Counted from the first letter of the stretch, positions 24,751 to 34,757 are shown. The stretch is 64,000 bases of DNA from Mucilaginibacter gracilis (GCF_003633615.1 NZ_RBKU01000001.1:5828001-5892000); one strand, 5' to 3'. The notes: generated by a model from the letters alone, not told the origin. Program-made: numbers and translations.

Positions 24751-25455
24751 ATGGAAAACGTTATTATTACCGGCGCAACCAAGGGTATTGGCCGTTCCAT
24801 TGCAAAAGCCTTTGCTAAACAAGGTTTAAACATAGCAGTTTGTTCGCGCAATAGCGAAGATTTGTTGCTTTTGCACGACGAACTGCTAAAAATAAACCCC
24901 GGCATAAGAGTACTAACCAGCAAAACCGATTTTAGTGTTAAAGAAAACGTAACAGCCTTTGCCGGTTTAGCCGAACAGGAACTGGGTTTTATAAGCGCCA
25001 TAGTAAACAATGTGGGTATGTACGAACCATCGAGCATATTGGATGATGAGGAAGATACCTTCGGAAAATTAATTAATACCAACCTGATGCCTGCCTACGA
25101 GTTATACCGCTATTTTGGTAAAACCATGATGGCATCCGGCAAGGGGCACATTTTTAATATATGCTCAATAGCGGCCATTAACCCTGTTGTAGAAGCCGGA
25201 ATGTATTCTGTAACTAAATTTGCATTGCTGGGTCTAACTAAGGTAATGAGGCTCGAAATGCAGGATTACGGCGTAAAAGTAACAGCTATACTGCCGGGAT
25301 CGACGTTAACAGATTCATGGAAGGATAACACTTTATCTGCAGATAAATTTGTATCGCCTGATGATATTGCTTCGGCAATAATAAGCGCCTGGACAATGAG
25401 TAAGGGTGCTAATGTTGATGAGATCATAATCAAACCTGTATGGGGCCAGGTTTAA
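24751..25455 (+). CDS. SDR family NAD(P)-dependent oxidoreductase
   Basis: Short-chain dehydrogenase of 234 residues. Cofactor loop TGATKGIG at residues 7-14, NNVG at about 89-92, catalytic Tyr-x3-Lys as Y152SVTK156 with Ser in ICSIAA. The sequence is close to 3-oxoacyl-ACP reductase-like enzymes, but the substrate cannot be told. The PspC gene follows 26 bp later, so the genes may share a transcript. Confidence 0.85.
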   Translation: MENVIITGATKGIGRSIAKAFAKQGLNIAVCSRNSEDLLLLHDELLKINPGIRVLTSKTDFSVKENVTAFAGLAEQELGFISAIVNNVGMYEPSSILDDEEDTFGKLINTNLMPAYELYRYFGKTMMASGKGHIFNICSIAAINPVVEAGMYSVTKFALLGLTKVMRLEMQDYGVKVTAILPGSTLTDSWKDNTLSADKFVSPDDIASAIISAWTMSKGANVDEIIIKPVWGQV

Positions 25456-25481
25456 TTATTAACAAATTAAAAATTTTAACG

Positions 25482-25994
25482 ATGAGAAACAGATTATACC
25501 GCGACGAGCAACATAAAACAATTGGAGGTGTTTGCGCCGGTTTAGCAGCGTATTTTAATGTAGATGTAGCATTAGTACGCGTAATTTTTGTATTGGCCAT
25601 GGTACTGGGTGGCGGCGGCTTTTTAGGTTACGTAATTTTATGGGTGGTGGTGCCGTCATCGCCAATTATGTCGCCTGCCGACGAGTTTTTTGCAAGGGCC
25701 CAGCCCATAGAGGTAAAACCCTTTACACCGGTTAGCCGCCAGGTTACAAAGGGCAGCATAATTGGCGGTGTGGTACTGATTATGTTTGGGGTTTATTTAA
25801 CGCTCGACCAGTTAGATGTTATCCCGGATATTGATTTTAACACCTTTTGGCCAATAGCACTCATTGTTGTGGGCCTCATTTTGATGTTTGGTTTCTGGCA
25901 AAAAAAGCCCGATAGCACAACATCCGGCTGGGATGATAACACTCTTACCAAAAACACAAGCACTACTACTACCGATAATTCTTCAATTATATAA
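25482..25994 (+). CDS. PspC domain protein
   Basis: I choose the start at 25482 (MRNRLYRDEQHKTIGGVCAG); the open frame to 25440 would overlap the SDR gene. Residues 1-60 are the PspC domain (RDEQHKTIGGVCAGLAAYFNV), with its membrane helix VRVIFVLAMVLGGGGFLGYV; two further helices follow at about 96-140. PspC proteins sense envelope stress. The next gene begins 3 bp after the stop. Confidence 0.85.
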   Translation: MRNRLYRDEQHKTIGGVCAGLAAYFNVDVALVRVIFVLAMVLGGGGFLGYVILWVVVPSSPIMSPADEFFARAQPIEVKPFTPVSRQVTKGSIIGGVVLIMFGVYLTLDQLDVIPDIDFNTFWPIALIVVGLILMFGFWQKKPDSTTSGWDDNTLTKNTSTTTTDNSSII

Positions 25995-25996
25995 CC

Positions 25997-27013
25997 ATGC
26001 GTAACGATAAATTAATACCAGGCACAGTACTGGTTATCATTGGAACCCTGTTTTTGTTAGATAACTTTAACTATATCGATTTTGATTGGTTCTCGCTTTT
26101 TCGCCTATGGCCAATTTTACTGGTAATTGCCGGCGTTAACCTGGTTTTTGCCTACAACCACTCGGGCACGGCAACTGCTATAAAAATAGCAGTACTGGTA
26201 GCTGGCATGGCCTTTTTAATATTTAACGGTATAGGCCATCCGCATCATTACAACCGCCACAACTGGAAATATGCTTTTAAGCACTTTGATTTTAATGACA
26301 ATGAAAGCGATAGCGATAATGACGACGACAGCGATTCGACCGATACGGGCAGCGTTAGCAAAAACTTTAAGAGCAGCAACCACTACCAGGCTGCCTATAA
26401 GCCAAGCACAAAACAGGCTACACTTAATATAAGCGGCGGTGCAACCAGCTATGTACTTAAAGATATGACTACCAATTTGTTTGAGGCCGATACCAAAGAA
26501 AGCGGCAACCATTACAGCTTAACAAGTACCGACGAGGACGATGCACAAACGCTTGATTTTGATATGAATGGCGATAATAACCATCGACATGGCTTTGTTT
26601 TAAATTTTGGAAACGATAAATCGGACAAGGCTTATCTTAAACTAAACACTAACCCCGAATGGACTATTAATGTAGAAGCCGGAGCCGCCAAAATTAATTT
26701 CGACCTGAGCGCGTTTAAGGTGCAAAAGGTAAAATTAGAAGGTGGTGCGGCATCATTTAATGTTAAAATGGGCCAGCCCCTTGCCGAAACAACGGTTGAT
26801 GTATCAACAGGTATCTCTAAGGTAGTTATAAGCGTACCTCGCAATGCGGCTTGCCATATCACATCCGAAACCGGAGTATCATCCAAATCATTCAAAGGTT
26901 TTGAAAGCGTGGGCGATGACGAGTACGAAACACCAAACTTTAGCAAGGCTACCAATAAAATGTACCTCAAAATAAGCGGTGGCATATCCGATTTTAAGGT
27001 GGAGCAATACTAA
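25997..27013 (+). CDS. LiaF-like membrane protein with adhesin-like C-terminal domain
   Basis: 338 residues. Two or three membrane helices in the first 75 residues (LIPGTVLVIIGTLFLLDN, WPILLVIAGVNLVFAY) form the LiaI/LiaF-like module. A very acidic linker follows (DDDDSDSTD around residue 110), then a beta-rich domain of the type found in LiaF and head-GIN proteins (NISGGATSYVLKDMT, EGGAASFNVKMGQP). With the PspC gene 3 bp upstream it makes an envelope-stress pair. Confidence 0.75.
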   Translation: MRNDKLIPGTVLVIIGTLFLLDNFNYIDFDWFSLFRLWPILLVIAGVNLVFAYNHSGTATAIKIAVLVAGMAFLIFNGIGHPHHYNRHNWKYAFKHFDFNDNESDSDNDDDSDSTDTGSVSKNFKSSNHYQAAYKPSTKQATLNISGGATSYVLKDMTTNLFEADTKESGNHYSLTSTDEDDAQTLDFDMNGDNNHRHGFVLNFGNDKSDKAYLKLNTNPEWTINVEAGAAKINFDLSAFKVQKVKLEGGAASFNVKMGQPLAETTVDVSTGISKVVISVPRNAACHITSETGVSSKSFKGFESVGDDEYETPNFSKATNKMYLKISGGISDFKVEQY

Positions 27014-27041
27014 AACCACCACAACATTTAATATAAAATAC

Positions 27042-27068
27042 AAAGGGGGCAATAACATTGTTCCCTTT
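27042..27068 (+). terminator. Rho-independent terminator after the PspC operon
   Basis: Stem AAAGGGGGCAAT / ATTGTTCCCTTT with two G-T pairs and a three-base loop, followed by a T-rich tail (ATTTATTTTTG). Confidence 0.7.
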
Positions 27069-27086
27069 ATTTATTTTTGACCATAT

Positions 27087-27695
27087 ATGGACGAAATGTA
27101 TCTGCTGGTAGTTAATGGCAAACCCGAGGGCCCGTATAGTATTAACGAGCTGAAGGCCATGCAAATTAAAGCCGCCGATTTTGTAAAAACTGCCGAAATG
27201 GACGATTATAAAGAGGCTCACGAAATTGCGCAGCTACGCACCATATTCGGTTTTCAGTTTCAGGCGGTGGCACCGCAGTATTTTGGCGCGTTCGATCAGC
27301 GGGCCCTTGCCGCAATAATTGATTGGTTAATTGTAATAGGGTCGCTTTCCATTGTAACGCTTATTGGTTTACTTGCTACAAGCGATGCTACTGTACGCAC
27401 TATACTGCTATTTATACTGGCAATTATTATTATCCCGGCTCATTTAGCTTACAGCATCGCGATGGAAGGTTCGGCCAGGCAAGCTACTTTTGGCAAAAAA
27501 ATATTGAAGATCCAGGTTTGTAATATGGATGGTTCGCCCATTAACATGGCAAAGGCCGCGGGCCGCAATTTGGCCAAAATATTTTCGGTACTTACTTTTT
27601 TTGTAGGTTACCTCATTTGCTTTTTTAACAAAAAACAACAATGCCTGCATGACATGATTGCCGGTACTTTAGTTACCCGCGAAAGGCTGATTTAA
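27087..27695 (+). CDS. RDD family membrane protein with N-terminal GYF_2 domain
   Basis: 202 residues. The N-terminal 45 residues fit the GYF_2 type (MYLLVVNGKPEGPYSINELK), and the C-terminal part is an RDD domain with membrane helices (about 75-100, 105-130, 160-185) and the signature RALAAIIDWLIV. RDD proteins are implicated in ion transport, mostly Na+/H+; GYF_2 may hold a partner. It starts just after a strong terminator and so has its own promoter. Confidence 0.82.
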   Translation: MDEMYLLVVNGKPEGPYSINELKAMQIKAADFVKTAEMDDYKEAHEIAQLRTIFGFQFQAVAPQYFGAFDQRALAAIIDWLIVIGSLSIVTLIGLLATSDATVRTILLFILAIIIIPAHLAYSIAMEGSARQATFGKKILKIQVCNMDGSPINMAKAAGRNLAKIFSVLTFFVGYLICFFNKKQQCLHDMIAGTLVTRERLI

Positions 27696-27920
27696 AATAA
27701 GAACCACATTTTACGCCATGGGCAACCTCAAACAAAACGTTAAACCCCGGCATTGAACTCACTTTAAATCCCAAAATAGCCTTTTTTCCGGGTAAGTATT
27801 TGCTACTAAACATACAGCCCGAGGCCAAAATTTGTAAAGCCCTTCATCAATTGCTATACCTATAAAAGCAAACAATAGTGGGTTTGGTTTGTAACCTTTA
27901 CAGTATAAGCCGCCACCAGC

Positions 27921-28214
27921 ATGATAAAATTAGGATTGTTAATTACCCTTGAAGCCAAACCGGATAAAGAGGCTGCACTTGAGTTTTTTTTAAAAAGCGC
28001 ACTGCCCCTGGCCCAAAACGAACCGGATACCGTTACCTGGTATGCGTTTAAAATAAACAGCAACACCTTTGGCATATTTGATACCTTTAATAGTGAGCAA
28101 GGCAGGCAGGCTCACCTTAGCGGCCCTGTTGCTCAGGCTTTAATTGCCCGTGCAAACGAGTTGCTAACCAAACCGCCGCTTATCCAAAATATTGATATAC
28201 CGGCTTACAAATAA
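27921..28214 (+). CDS. Antibiotic biosynthesis monooxygenase (ABM) domain protein
   Basis: 97-residue single-domain protein of the ABM/YgiN fold (IKLGLLITLEAKPDKEAALE; WYAFKINSNTFGIFDTF). Members are small quinol monooxygenases or heme-degrading-like enzymes, but many have unknown substrates. It stands alone between the RDD gene and the permease. The 225 bp before it shows no gene. Confidence 0.8.
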   Translation: MIKLGLLITLEAKPDKEAALEFFLKSALPLAQNEPDTVTWYAFKINSNTFGIFDTFNSEQGRQAHLSGPVAQALIARANELLTKPPLIQNIDIPAYK

Positions 28215-28287
28215 ACCAGGCTCCCATTTTTTATCGCAATAGCGCATTAAGCCCACCTATTTATTAAAAATAAATTAATTTAGGCAA

Positions 28288-29631
28288 ATGCCACATGCTG
28301 CGCCAATATCAAAAAAACTACGGCTGATACCGCTTGCGGCGGTTATTTTTTTCACGGTATCGGGCGGGCCTTACGGGTTAGAGCCACTGTTGGGTTATGC
28401 CGGTAAAAACGGGGCCCTGTTGCTGTTGCTTGCCACCCCAATATTGTGGGACATACCAACCATACTTACCGTGCTGGAACTAAACAGCATGATGCCTGTT
28501 ACCGGCGGTTATTACCAATGGGTTAAACGCGGCCTTGGTTTACGCATGGCCCTTTACGAGGGCTGGCTTACCTGGCTCTACACCTTTGTTGATTTAGCTA
28601 TATACCCGGTTTTGTTTATCACCTATGCAGCCTATTTTTTTCCGCAGGTAGCGGTATATAAAATACCGGTTTGTTTGGTTATCATCTGGTTATCGGCGTT
28701 GCTTAATATATTGGGTATTGTGCCTGTTGGCCGTATAGCTGTGTTGTTAAGCGCCCTTGTTTTCACCCCATTTGTATGCCTTTGTGTTATGGGCTTTATG
28801 CACCATAGCGGGCCTTATGTTATACCTTCGCCATCGTTAAAGGGGCTGGGCATTTCGTCGATAGGTATGGGCCTGTATACTGTAATGTGGAATTTTTTGG
28901 GCTGGGATAATGCAACCACCTATGCCGGCGAAGTTAAAAACCCAATAAAAAGTTATTTAATATCAACCGGTTTAGCATTTATTGCCATTATTGGCATTTA
29001 CTTTTTCTCTATATTAACGGCAGTACAATCGGGCATTAGTTTAAATACCGTTAGTAACAATGGTTTCCCGGCGCTGGGTTTGTATATTGGCGGCAAATGG
29101 CTGGGCAGCGCGCTGGCTTTTGGCGGCATGGCCTGTATGCTGGGTTTGTATTCGGCGGTGCTGCTATCGGTTTCGCGCATACCCAAAGTTATGGCAGATG
29201 ATGGCCTGATGCCTAAAAAACTCGAAGCTTTGCACCCCAGGTTTAATTCGCCCTATATATCCATCATTGTATGCTCGGTTGTAGTGAGTTTGATGATTGT
29301 GCTTTCGTTTAAAGAGTTACTTATTATGGATGTTACCCTTTACGGCGCGGGCCTGTTGCTGGAGTTTATCAGCCTCATCGCACTTCGCATTAAAGCACCC
29401 AATCAGGCGCGTCCGTTTAAAATACCGCTTAATGTATTGGGTTTATGCCTCATGTTTTTGTTCCCCATTGGCGTTTTCGGCCTGGCCGTGGCGGGAGCCA
29501 TAACCGAATCTGAAGGTACTTTAATACCCTTGCTCATTGCATTGGGCATTATGGTATCGGCAGAAGTAATATGGCAATACCTGATCTGGCGGAAGCCCGA
29601 ATTAAAAAAAGCAGCGAGGTATGATGTTTAA
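28288..29631 (+). CDS. APC family amino acid permease
   Basis: 447-residue inner membrane transporter with about 12 membrane helices. The first helix carries the APC-type unwound motif VSGGPYGLEPL, and helix 6 reads WNFLGWDNATTYAGEVKNP, typical of cation-coupled amino acid or polyamine permeases of the plant/bacterial PUT-like branch. Substrate not determinable from sequence alone. Confidence 0.85.
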   Translation: MPHAAPISKKLRLIPLAAVIFFTVSGGPYGLEPLLGYAGKNGALLLLLATPILWDIPTILTVLELNSMMPVTGGYYQWVKRGLGLRMALYEGWLTWLYTFVDLAIYPVLFITYAAYFFPQVAVYKIPVCLVIIWLSALLNILGIVPVGRIAVLLSALVFTPFVCLCVMGFMHHSGPYVIPSPSLKGLGISSIGMGLYTVMWNFLGWDNATTYAGEVKNPIKSYLISTGLAFIAIIGIYFFSILTAVQSGISLNTVSNNGFPALGLYIGGKWLGSALAFGGMACMLGLYSAVLLSVSRIPKVMADDGLMPKKLEALHPRFNSPYISIIVCSVVVSLMIVLSFKELLIMDVTLYGAGLLLEFISLIALRIKAPNQARPFKIPLNVLGLCLMFLFPIGVFGLAVAGAITESEGTLIPLLIALGIMVSAEVIWQYLIWRKPELKKAARYDV

Positions 29632-29693
29632 ACCGCCTGTTAGGTTATTGTGCTTTTACCATCGGCAAAAACACTAATCAATCAAAAACAGTT

Positions 29694-29701
29694 TAGCTTT
29701 G
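29694..29701 (+). promoter_or_regulatory. Probable -7 box of msrA
   Basis: TAGCTTTG fits TAnnTTTG and lies 8 bases before the ATG at 29710. Confidence 0.4.
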
Positions 29702-29709
29702 TTTCATAG

Positions 29710-30258
29710 ATGATGAATATTCAAAAAGCCACATTTGGTAACGGATGCTTTTGGTGTACCGAAGCTATATTTCAAAGTATAAAAGGCGTGCTAAAGGTGC
29801 AATCGGGCTATATGGGTGGCTGTAAACCCAGCCCCACTTATATGGAGGTTTGCAACGGCGATACCGGTTATGCCGAGATGATAAAACTGGAGTATGATGC
29901 CGATGTTATTGGATATACCGAGCTGTTGCTGATGTTTTTTAAAACCCATAACCCTACTACATTAAACCGCCAGGGCAGTGATGCGGGCACGCAATACCGG
30001 TCGGTTATATTTTACAATACCGATGAGCAAAAACAACATGCCGAAGCCATGATAAAAAAACTAACAGCCGAGCAGGTTTTTGATAAACCCATTACAACCC
30101 AGGTTAGCCCCGCAGGCGAGTTTTACGTGGCCGAAACCCATCACCAAAATTACTATCTGGCCAATAAAATGAAGCCCTATTGTATGTTTGTTATCCAACC
30201 CAAAATGTACAAGTTTGCCAAAGAATTTGGCGAGAAAATGAAACCCGAATATTTTTGA
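29710..30258 (+). CDS. msrA: Peptide-methionine (S)-S-oxide reductase
   Basis: Repairs oxidised methionine in proteins. The catalytic site is GNGCFWCTEA, with nucleophile Cys at residue 13 in the GCFWC signature; the RQGSDAGTQYRS and HHQNYY motifs follow at family positions. 182 residues is normal length. The start may be the second Met (29713). No MsrB gene is next to it. Confidence 0.93.
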   Translation: MMNIQKATFGNGCFWCTEAIFQSIKGVLKVQSGYMGGCKPSPTYMEVCNGDTGYAEMIKLEYDADVIGYTELLLMFFKTHNPTTLNRQGSDAGTQYRSVIFYNTDEQKQHAEAMIKKLTAEQVFDKPITTQVSPAGEFYVAETHHQNYYLANKMKPYCMFVIQPKMYKFAKEFGEKMKPEYF

Positions 30259-30274
30259 AGTAACAAAAACTTTA

Positions 30275-30316
30275 AAAGTAAAAAAGCACAGAATAAAAAA
30301 GAAGCTTTTTTACTTT
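30275..30316. terminator. Terminator hairpin after msrA
   Basis: AAAGTAAAAAAGC (30275-30287) and GCTTTTTTACTTT (30304-30316) are perfect 13-base complements; the right arm supplies the T run. May serve either strand. Confidence 0.65.
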
Positions 30317-30354
30317 AATCAGAATTGTATATTTACCCAATAAAACGTTATGGC

Positions 30355-31227
30355 ATGACTACAATTGAGAACAAATATTTGAAAGTATCTATCAGGCCGC
30401 AAGGGGCCGAACTGACATCTGTTTACAACAAAACCGATAACACCGAGCATTTGTGGCAGGCAGATGAAGCCATATGGCCGTGGCATGCACCCAATTTGTT
30501 TCCGCTTGTTGGCGGCACCATGAATAATGAACTCCATGTTGACGGTGTTGCCTACCCTGCTACAAGGCATGGCTTTACCCGCACATCTACCTTTCAACTG
30601 GTTGAAGCCAGCGATAAACACGCCAAATTTTCGTTACCATATAGCGAAAAAACATTGGCAATTTATCCCTACAAATTTGAACTGCAAATAATTTATACCC
30701 TTATTGATAATGCCTTGCGCGTATGCTATAAGGTTGTTAACCAGGATGAGCATACCATTTATTTTTCGGTAGGCGGGCATCCGGCCTTTAATGTACCGTT
30801 TTATGCGGGAGAAAAATACGAGGATTATTACCTTGAATTTGAGCAGGAAGAAGAACTGTTAACGCATACCATTTCACCAGACGGAAACCTTTCGGGCGAT
30901 ACCGAGGCGGTTAATTTAGACGGTAAAAAGTTAAGATTAACCAAAGAATTGTTTGCCAATGATGCCTTGGTTTTTAAAAACATCAAATCGAGAGAGATCG
31001 CAATCAGGAGCGATAAGCACGATAAATTTTTAACGGTACAATATCCGCACTTTAAACATATGGGTATTTGGGCAAAATACGGAGCCGATTTTTTATGTAT
31101 TGAGCCCTGGCTAGGATACTCGGACACGGAAGGAATTATAACCGATATTAAGCAAAAGGAGGCCATTCAGCATGTAGACCATGGCCATGTTTTTGAAGCC
31201 GAATTTTTTATTATAACAAGCTACTAA
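30355..31227 (+). CDS. Aldose 1-epimerase family protein (LacX-like)
   Basis: Galactose mutarotase-like protein of 290 residues. I chose the ATG at 30355 (MTTIENKYLKVSIRPQGAEL), since the open frame to 30325 is leaderless DNA. Family motifs include the Arg/His pair in RHGFTRTSTF, His in SVGGHPAFNVP and Glu in FLCIEPWLGY, so the catalytic residues appear intact. It likely interconverts sugar anomers; the exact sugar is unknown. Confidence 0.85.
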   Translation: MTTIENKYLKVSIRPQGAELTSVYNKTDNTEHLWQADEAIWPWHAPNLFPLVGGTMNNELHVDGVAYPATRHGFTRTSTFQLVEASDKHAKFSLPYSEKTLAIYPYKFELQIIYTLIDNALRVCYKVVNQDEHTIYFSVGGHPAFNVPFYAGEKYEDYYLEFEQEEELLTHTISPDGNLSGDTEAVNLDGKKLRLTKELFANDALVFKNIKSREIAIRSDKHDKFLTVQYPHFKHMGIWAKYGADFLCIEPWLGYSDTEGIITDIKQKEAIQHVDHGHVFEAEFFIITSY

Positions 31228-31239
31228 TTATAAATAACG

Positions 31240-31261
31240 GGTGCCGAAAGGCACCTTTTTT
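31240..31261 (+). terminator. Terminator after the epimerase gene
   Basis: GGTGCC-GAAA-GGCACC stem with a GNRA-type tetraloop, followed by six T residues. The remaining 230 bp to the sigma-factor gene holds no gene I can see. Confidence 0.85.
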
Positions 31262-31493
31262 GTTGAATAGAAAAATATATAAAAGCAGATTATACCGGAA
31301 TTGAGGATAAAAACAAGCACAAGATATTTGATAAGTTTTTTTCGGAAAAGGAAACCAGCGACAGTAATGACATAAGTCTTTACCGGCTTAATGTTATAAT
31401 TAACAACTCGCTTTATTGAGATATGCCGATATGGCACCCACTACGTCCAGCAAGCTACCGGGCAAAAACCAGGCCCACGGAATACCGTTTGAT

Positions 31494-32099
31494 TTACTGC
31501 TTTTTTATAAAATCAATTAAAATAAGTATCACTAATATTTCTGAGTTCGGTACTATTTTCAAATTCCGCCTCAAGTACTGCATGGTTTCGGAGAGGTGGT
31601 TTTTAATTGTGCTTTTCGACAAGTTTAGTTCTTCGGCTATTTCATCATGGCTGAGATCATCATATTTGCTTAATCGAAATATCTTTTGTTTTTGAGGCGA
31701 TAATTGCGCTATGGCTTCTGCAATTAAGGCACGTAAGTCCTGTGTTTCTATACGCTTTTCGGCATTGTTAGTATGATACTGTATGTTTTCGGCAAGCAGG
31801 GCTATCAAAGTAGTTTCTTTGGCCAGCTTCCGCAGATAATCTATGGTTTTATTTCGCGCTATCGAAAACAAGTATGCCTGGGGCAACTCCACATTCAGCA
31901 AAACCGCGCGGTTAGTCCATAATTTCATAAAAACATCCTGGATAATTTCTTCCGAGGCATCTTCAGATTTAGACATCTTAAAAGCATAGGCCGCCAGCCG
32001 ATCAAAATAAGCATCATAAATAATCCTGAATGCCATTTCATCGCCCGTTGCTATTTTATTGAATAACAACTTTTCTTCATGTGGTTGAAGCCTTTGCAC
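31494..32099 (-). CDS. ECF RNA polymerase sigma factor (Bacteroidota expansion family)
   Basis: 201 residues with region 2 (AFRIIYDAYFDRLAAYAFKM ... QDVFMKLWTNR) and region 4 (LSPQKQKIFRLSKYDDLSHD, then EIAEELNLSKSTIKNHLS) of ECF sigma-70 factors of the type that works with FecR anti-sigma factors and SusC receptors. It lies at the far 3' side of the peptidase locus and behind a terminator, so it has its own transcript; no fecR is adjacent. Confidence 0.88.
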   Translation of the reverse strand: MQRLQPHEEKLLFNKIATGDEMAFRIIYDAYFDRLAAYAFKMSKSEDASEEIIQDVFMKLWTNRAVLLNVELPQAYLFSIARNKTIDYLRKLAKETTLIALLAENIQYHTNNAEKRIETQDLRALIAEAIAQLSPQKQKIFRLSKYDDLSHDEIAEELNLSKSTIKNHLSETMQYLRRNLKIVPNSEILVILILIDFIKKQ

Positions 32100-32150
32100 T
32101 AATCGCTAATTAACAGTGTATCAATATCTAAATTAAGACGCAATATAATA

Positions 32151-32194
32151 AAAGGCACATTAATTTACAAACAATGTTAAATTAATGTGCCTTT
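32151..32194 (-). terminator. Terminator of the peptidase operon
   Basis: A perfect 17-base stem: 32151-32167 (AAAGGCACATTAATTTA) with 32178-32194, loop of 10 bases, and a T-rich run on the minus strand after the stem. It separates the protease gene from the sigma gene. Confidence 0.8.
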
Positions 32195-32249
32195 AAATTA
32201 GGATAATTATTACCTCAAAAATATTTTAGAGGTAACTATTTATGGTTTG

Positions 32250-34757
32250 TTATGCTTTAACAGACAACGCCACCTCAATTTTGCCCAGCATATCATTCAA
32301 ATGGTCACGCGTCATGGTATCACGTACCGATGGTAGCGCCGCCTTTATTTTTAATCGTAGCTTGATTAATGCGGCTTTGGCAATGCTATTCACATCCGAA
32401 CCCTTAACCCCTGCAACAGCAGGTTTTACAATAGCACATAATTTATCCAAATAGCTTCTCTGTAAATTACGGCGGTAAATACTGATGGGCTGCCGTGTTA
32501 CCAACTCGCTCCAGATGATGGTATTCAGGTCATTAAACAAGTCCGATACCTTATAAGTAGCCGGCTCAATAGCTTCGGCTGCCAGCATCCTGTTTATCCT
32601 GGTGCTGTTTATTAACCTGGTTAATGCCCCCTCCTGCAGCGAGCCAATAATCTCTACCGGGGAGCTGCCGGTATAGGCCAATATTTTATTATCAACCAGC
32701 CATAAAGGAGTTGTAAATACCTGTCTACTTAAAAAATCCATCGCATCTCGTTGTATTGCTGCAGGTACCAATGTGTATACAGGGCCTGGTTGCTCTACGG
32801 TTTTGATATTCTCATACCTGCCACCAATATTTTTAACCACATGGCCAACATATCGGCCAAGTTGACTGTATATTTGTTCGTGCATATTTTGCAATTCGTC
32901 ATAACCCTCATTATCTTTCCGGGTCCACTCCTTCAAATGCGCAGTTATTCTTTTCAAATTCTTAATCCCATAATCACTTGCTTTCATAGCGTTGTCGCCT
33001 ATATCCTCACTCTGCATCCGCGGGTCTTCAGCGTTGCTTTCGTTACCAAACCAATAACGCTTGTCGGCCGCCTTGGCTATTATCCATTGGTTTAGTACCG
33101 GTATTTCCTCGTCGGCATTCTTACTATCCGGTATCAATTTATATCCCCATTCTATTGCCCATTTATCGTACACGCCAATACGCGGAAACATCCCTTTTTC
33201 GGAGATATGATCTTCGGGCTGCGCCACATAATTAAAACGGGCATAATCCATAATGGATGGTGTGTGGCCATTCGCTTCAACCCAAGCTTTATCCCTCAGC
33301 TTTTCAACCGGTGTTGTTGAACTTGAACCATAATTATGCAATAAACCCAGGGTATGCCCAACTTCGTGCGATGACACAAAACGGATCAGTGAGCCCATCA
33401 GTTCGTCGTCAAACTGCATTTTACGTGCTTTTGGGTCAACTGCCGCGGCTTGCACAAAATACCAATCGTGTACAAGTTTCATAATATTGTGATACCAGTT
33501 GATATGTGTTTCGATAACTTCGCCACTGCGCGGATCGGTTATATGCGGACCGCTTGCATTGGCTACCGATGAGGGTTTATAAACCAAAGCGGAGTGCCTT
33601 GCGTCGTCTAAACTCCATGTTGGATCTTCCTGCGGCGTTGGAGCCATTTTTCCTACGATGGCGTTTTTAAAGCCAGCACTTTCAAAAGCCACATTCCAAT
33701 CGTTAATACCCTGTATGAGGTAAGGAACCCATTTAGCGGGTGTTTCCGGATCGATATAAATAACAATTGGCTTTTTAGGCTCCACTAATTCGCCTTTTTT
33801 ATATTTGGCCAAATCTGCATCCCTGGGTTCTAAACGCCAGCGTTCAATTACAGATTGACGCTTAATGCCCTGCGGGTTAGCGTCAAAATCAGTATAATCA
33901 AATGTAAAATAGCCCACTCTATCATCGGCATATCTGGCCTGCATTGGTATTTTAGGTAGCAGTACGATAGAGGTATTTAACTCTACAGTTACTGGTTTGG
34001 GGCTGCCTTGTGTTACAGGTGCTGCAACGCCATTAACGCTTTGCATAGCATTACCCATGTTTTTACTATACGTTTTAACTGTTTTAATCTCTGTGTTTAT
34101 CGCGTAAGTACTCACATCTAACAGATATGATTTATCTGCCTGGTAAGCGCTAATGCCAAACTTTCCTTTTGATGACCCAAAAAAGAAAAGGTCATTATCG
34201 CCATTGATAATGTCGGTCATATCAATTACCGAAGCTTGTTGCCTTGTAACTGTATCTTTTTTGTAAGCCTTTACATCAAAGGCCAAGGCAATGGGCTGGA
34301 TATTTGAATTGCTTACCGCTTTGAACATGGCCTGGGTTGAGTCTTTAGAACGCTCACTATACGAAAGTTCGCGGATGAATAGCTTATTATTCGGGCCTTT
34401 TTCAAACCTAATCACGCTTTGGTTAAGCACGTCGCCGGCATAGCCTGTCATGGCCGAGGTATTACGCGTGTCTGCACCCGCTTTTGCAAGCCGGCTAACA
34501 ATCAGTATATCTCTGTTCAGTATACTATCTGCAATCTCGAAGTAAATTTTATCGTCGATTTTATGTACTGTGAACAACCCTACGGTGGTTTTAGCCTTAG
34601 CGGTAATAACATCTTTGTAAGGTTTGGGTGCTGCTTTGGCGCTTGGCGGTATAGCCTGGCCTGTTGCGGAGCCTGTAGGTTTGTTTCCTTCCTGCTGTGC
34701 GCTAGCCGCAATACAGATACCGAGAGAAAATAAAGTTAATAAAATGATCTTGTTCAT
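32250..34757 (-). CDS. Zinc-dependent metalloprotease, DUF5117/DUF5118 type
   Basis: 835-residue exported protease. Signal peptide MNKIILLTLFSLGICIAASA; N-terminal DUF5118/5117-like regions (about 50-430), then the metzincin-type zinc site HEVGHTLGLLHNYG at about residues 461-474 with the expected HExxHxxGxxH spacing. These proteins are large secreted proteases of Bacteroidota. It ends the operon that begins with SusC/SusD and the other peptidases, suggesting that it cuts proteins so that their peptides can enter. Confidence 0.88.
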   Translation of the reverse strand: MNKIILLTLFSLGICIAASAQQEGNKPTGSATGQAIPPSAKAAPKPYKDVITAKAKTTVGLFTVHKIDDKIYFEIADSILNRDILIVSRLAKAGADTRNTSAMTGYAGDVLNQSVIRFEKGPNNKLFIRELSYSERSKDSTQAMFKAVSNSNIQPIALAFDVKAYKKDTVTRQQASVIDMTDIINGDNDLFFFGSSKGKFGISAYQADKSYLLDVSTYAINTEIKTVKTYSKNMGNAMQSVNGVAAPVTQGSPKPVTVELNTSIVLLPKIPMQARYADDRVGYFTFDYTDFDANPQGIKRQSVIERWRLEPRDADLAKYKKGELVEPKKPIVIYIDPETPAKWVPYLIQGINDWNVAFESAGFKNAIVGKMAPTPQEDPTWSLDDARHSALVYKPSSVANASGPHITDPRSGEVIETHINWYHNIMKLVHDWYFVQAAAVDPKARKMQFDDELMGSLIRFVSSHEVGHTLGLLHNYGSSSTTPVEKLRDKAWVEANGHTPSIMDYARFNYVAQPEDHISEKGMFPRIGVYDKWAIEWGYKLIPDSKNADEEIPVLNQWIIAKAADKRYWFGNESNAEDPRMQSEDIGDNAMKASDYGIKNLKRITAHLKEWTRKDNEGYDELQNMHEQIYSQLGRYVGHVVKNIGGRYENIKTVEQPGPVYTLVPAAIQRDAMDFLSRQVFTTPLWLVDNKILAYTGSSPVEIIGSLQEGALTRLINSTRINRMLAAEAIEPATYKVSDLFNDLNTIIWSELVTRQPISIYRRNLQRSYLDKLCAIVKPAVAGVKGSDVNSIAKAALIKLRLKIKAALPSVRDTMTRDHLNDMLGKIEVALSVKA

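Noticed and set aside
31228..31437. 69-codon minus-strand open frame after the epimerase gene
   Set aside because: Overlaps a strong terminator and has no recognisable features.
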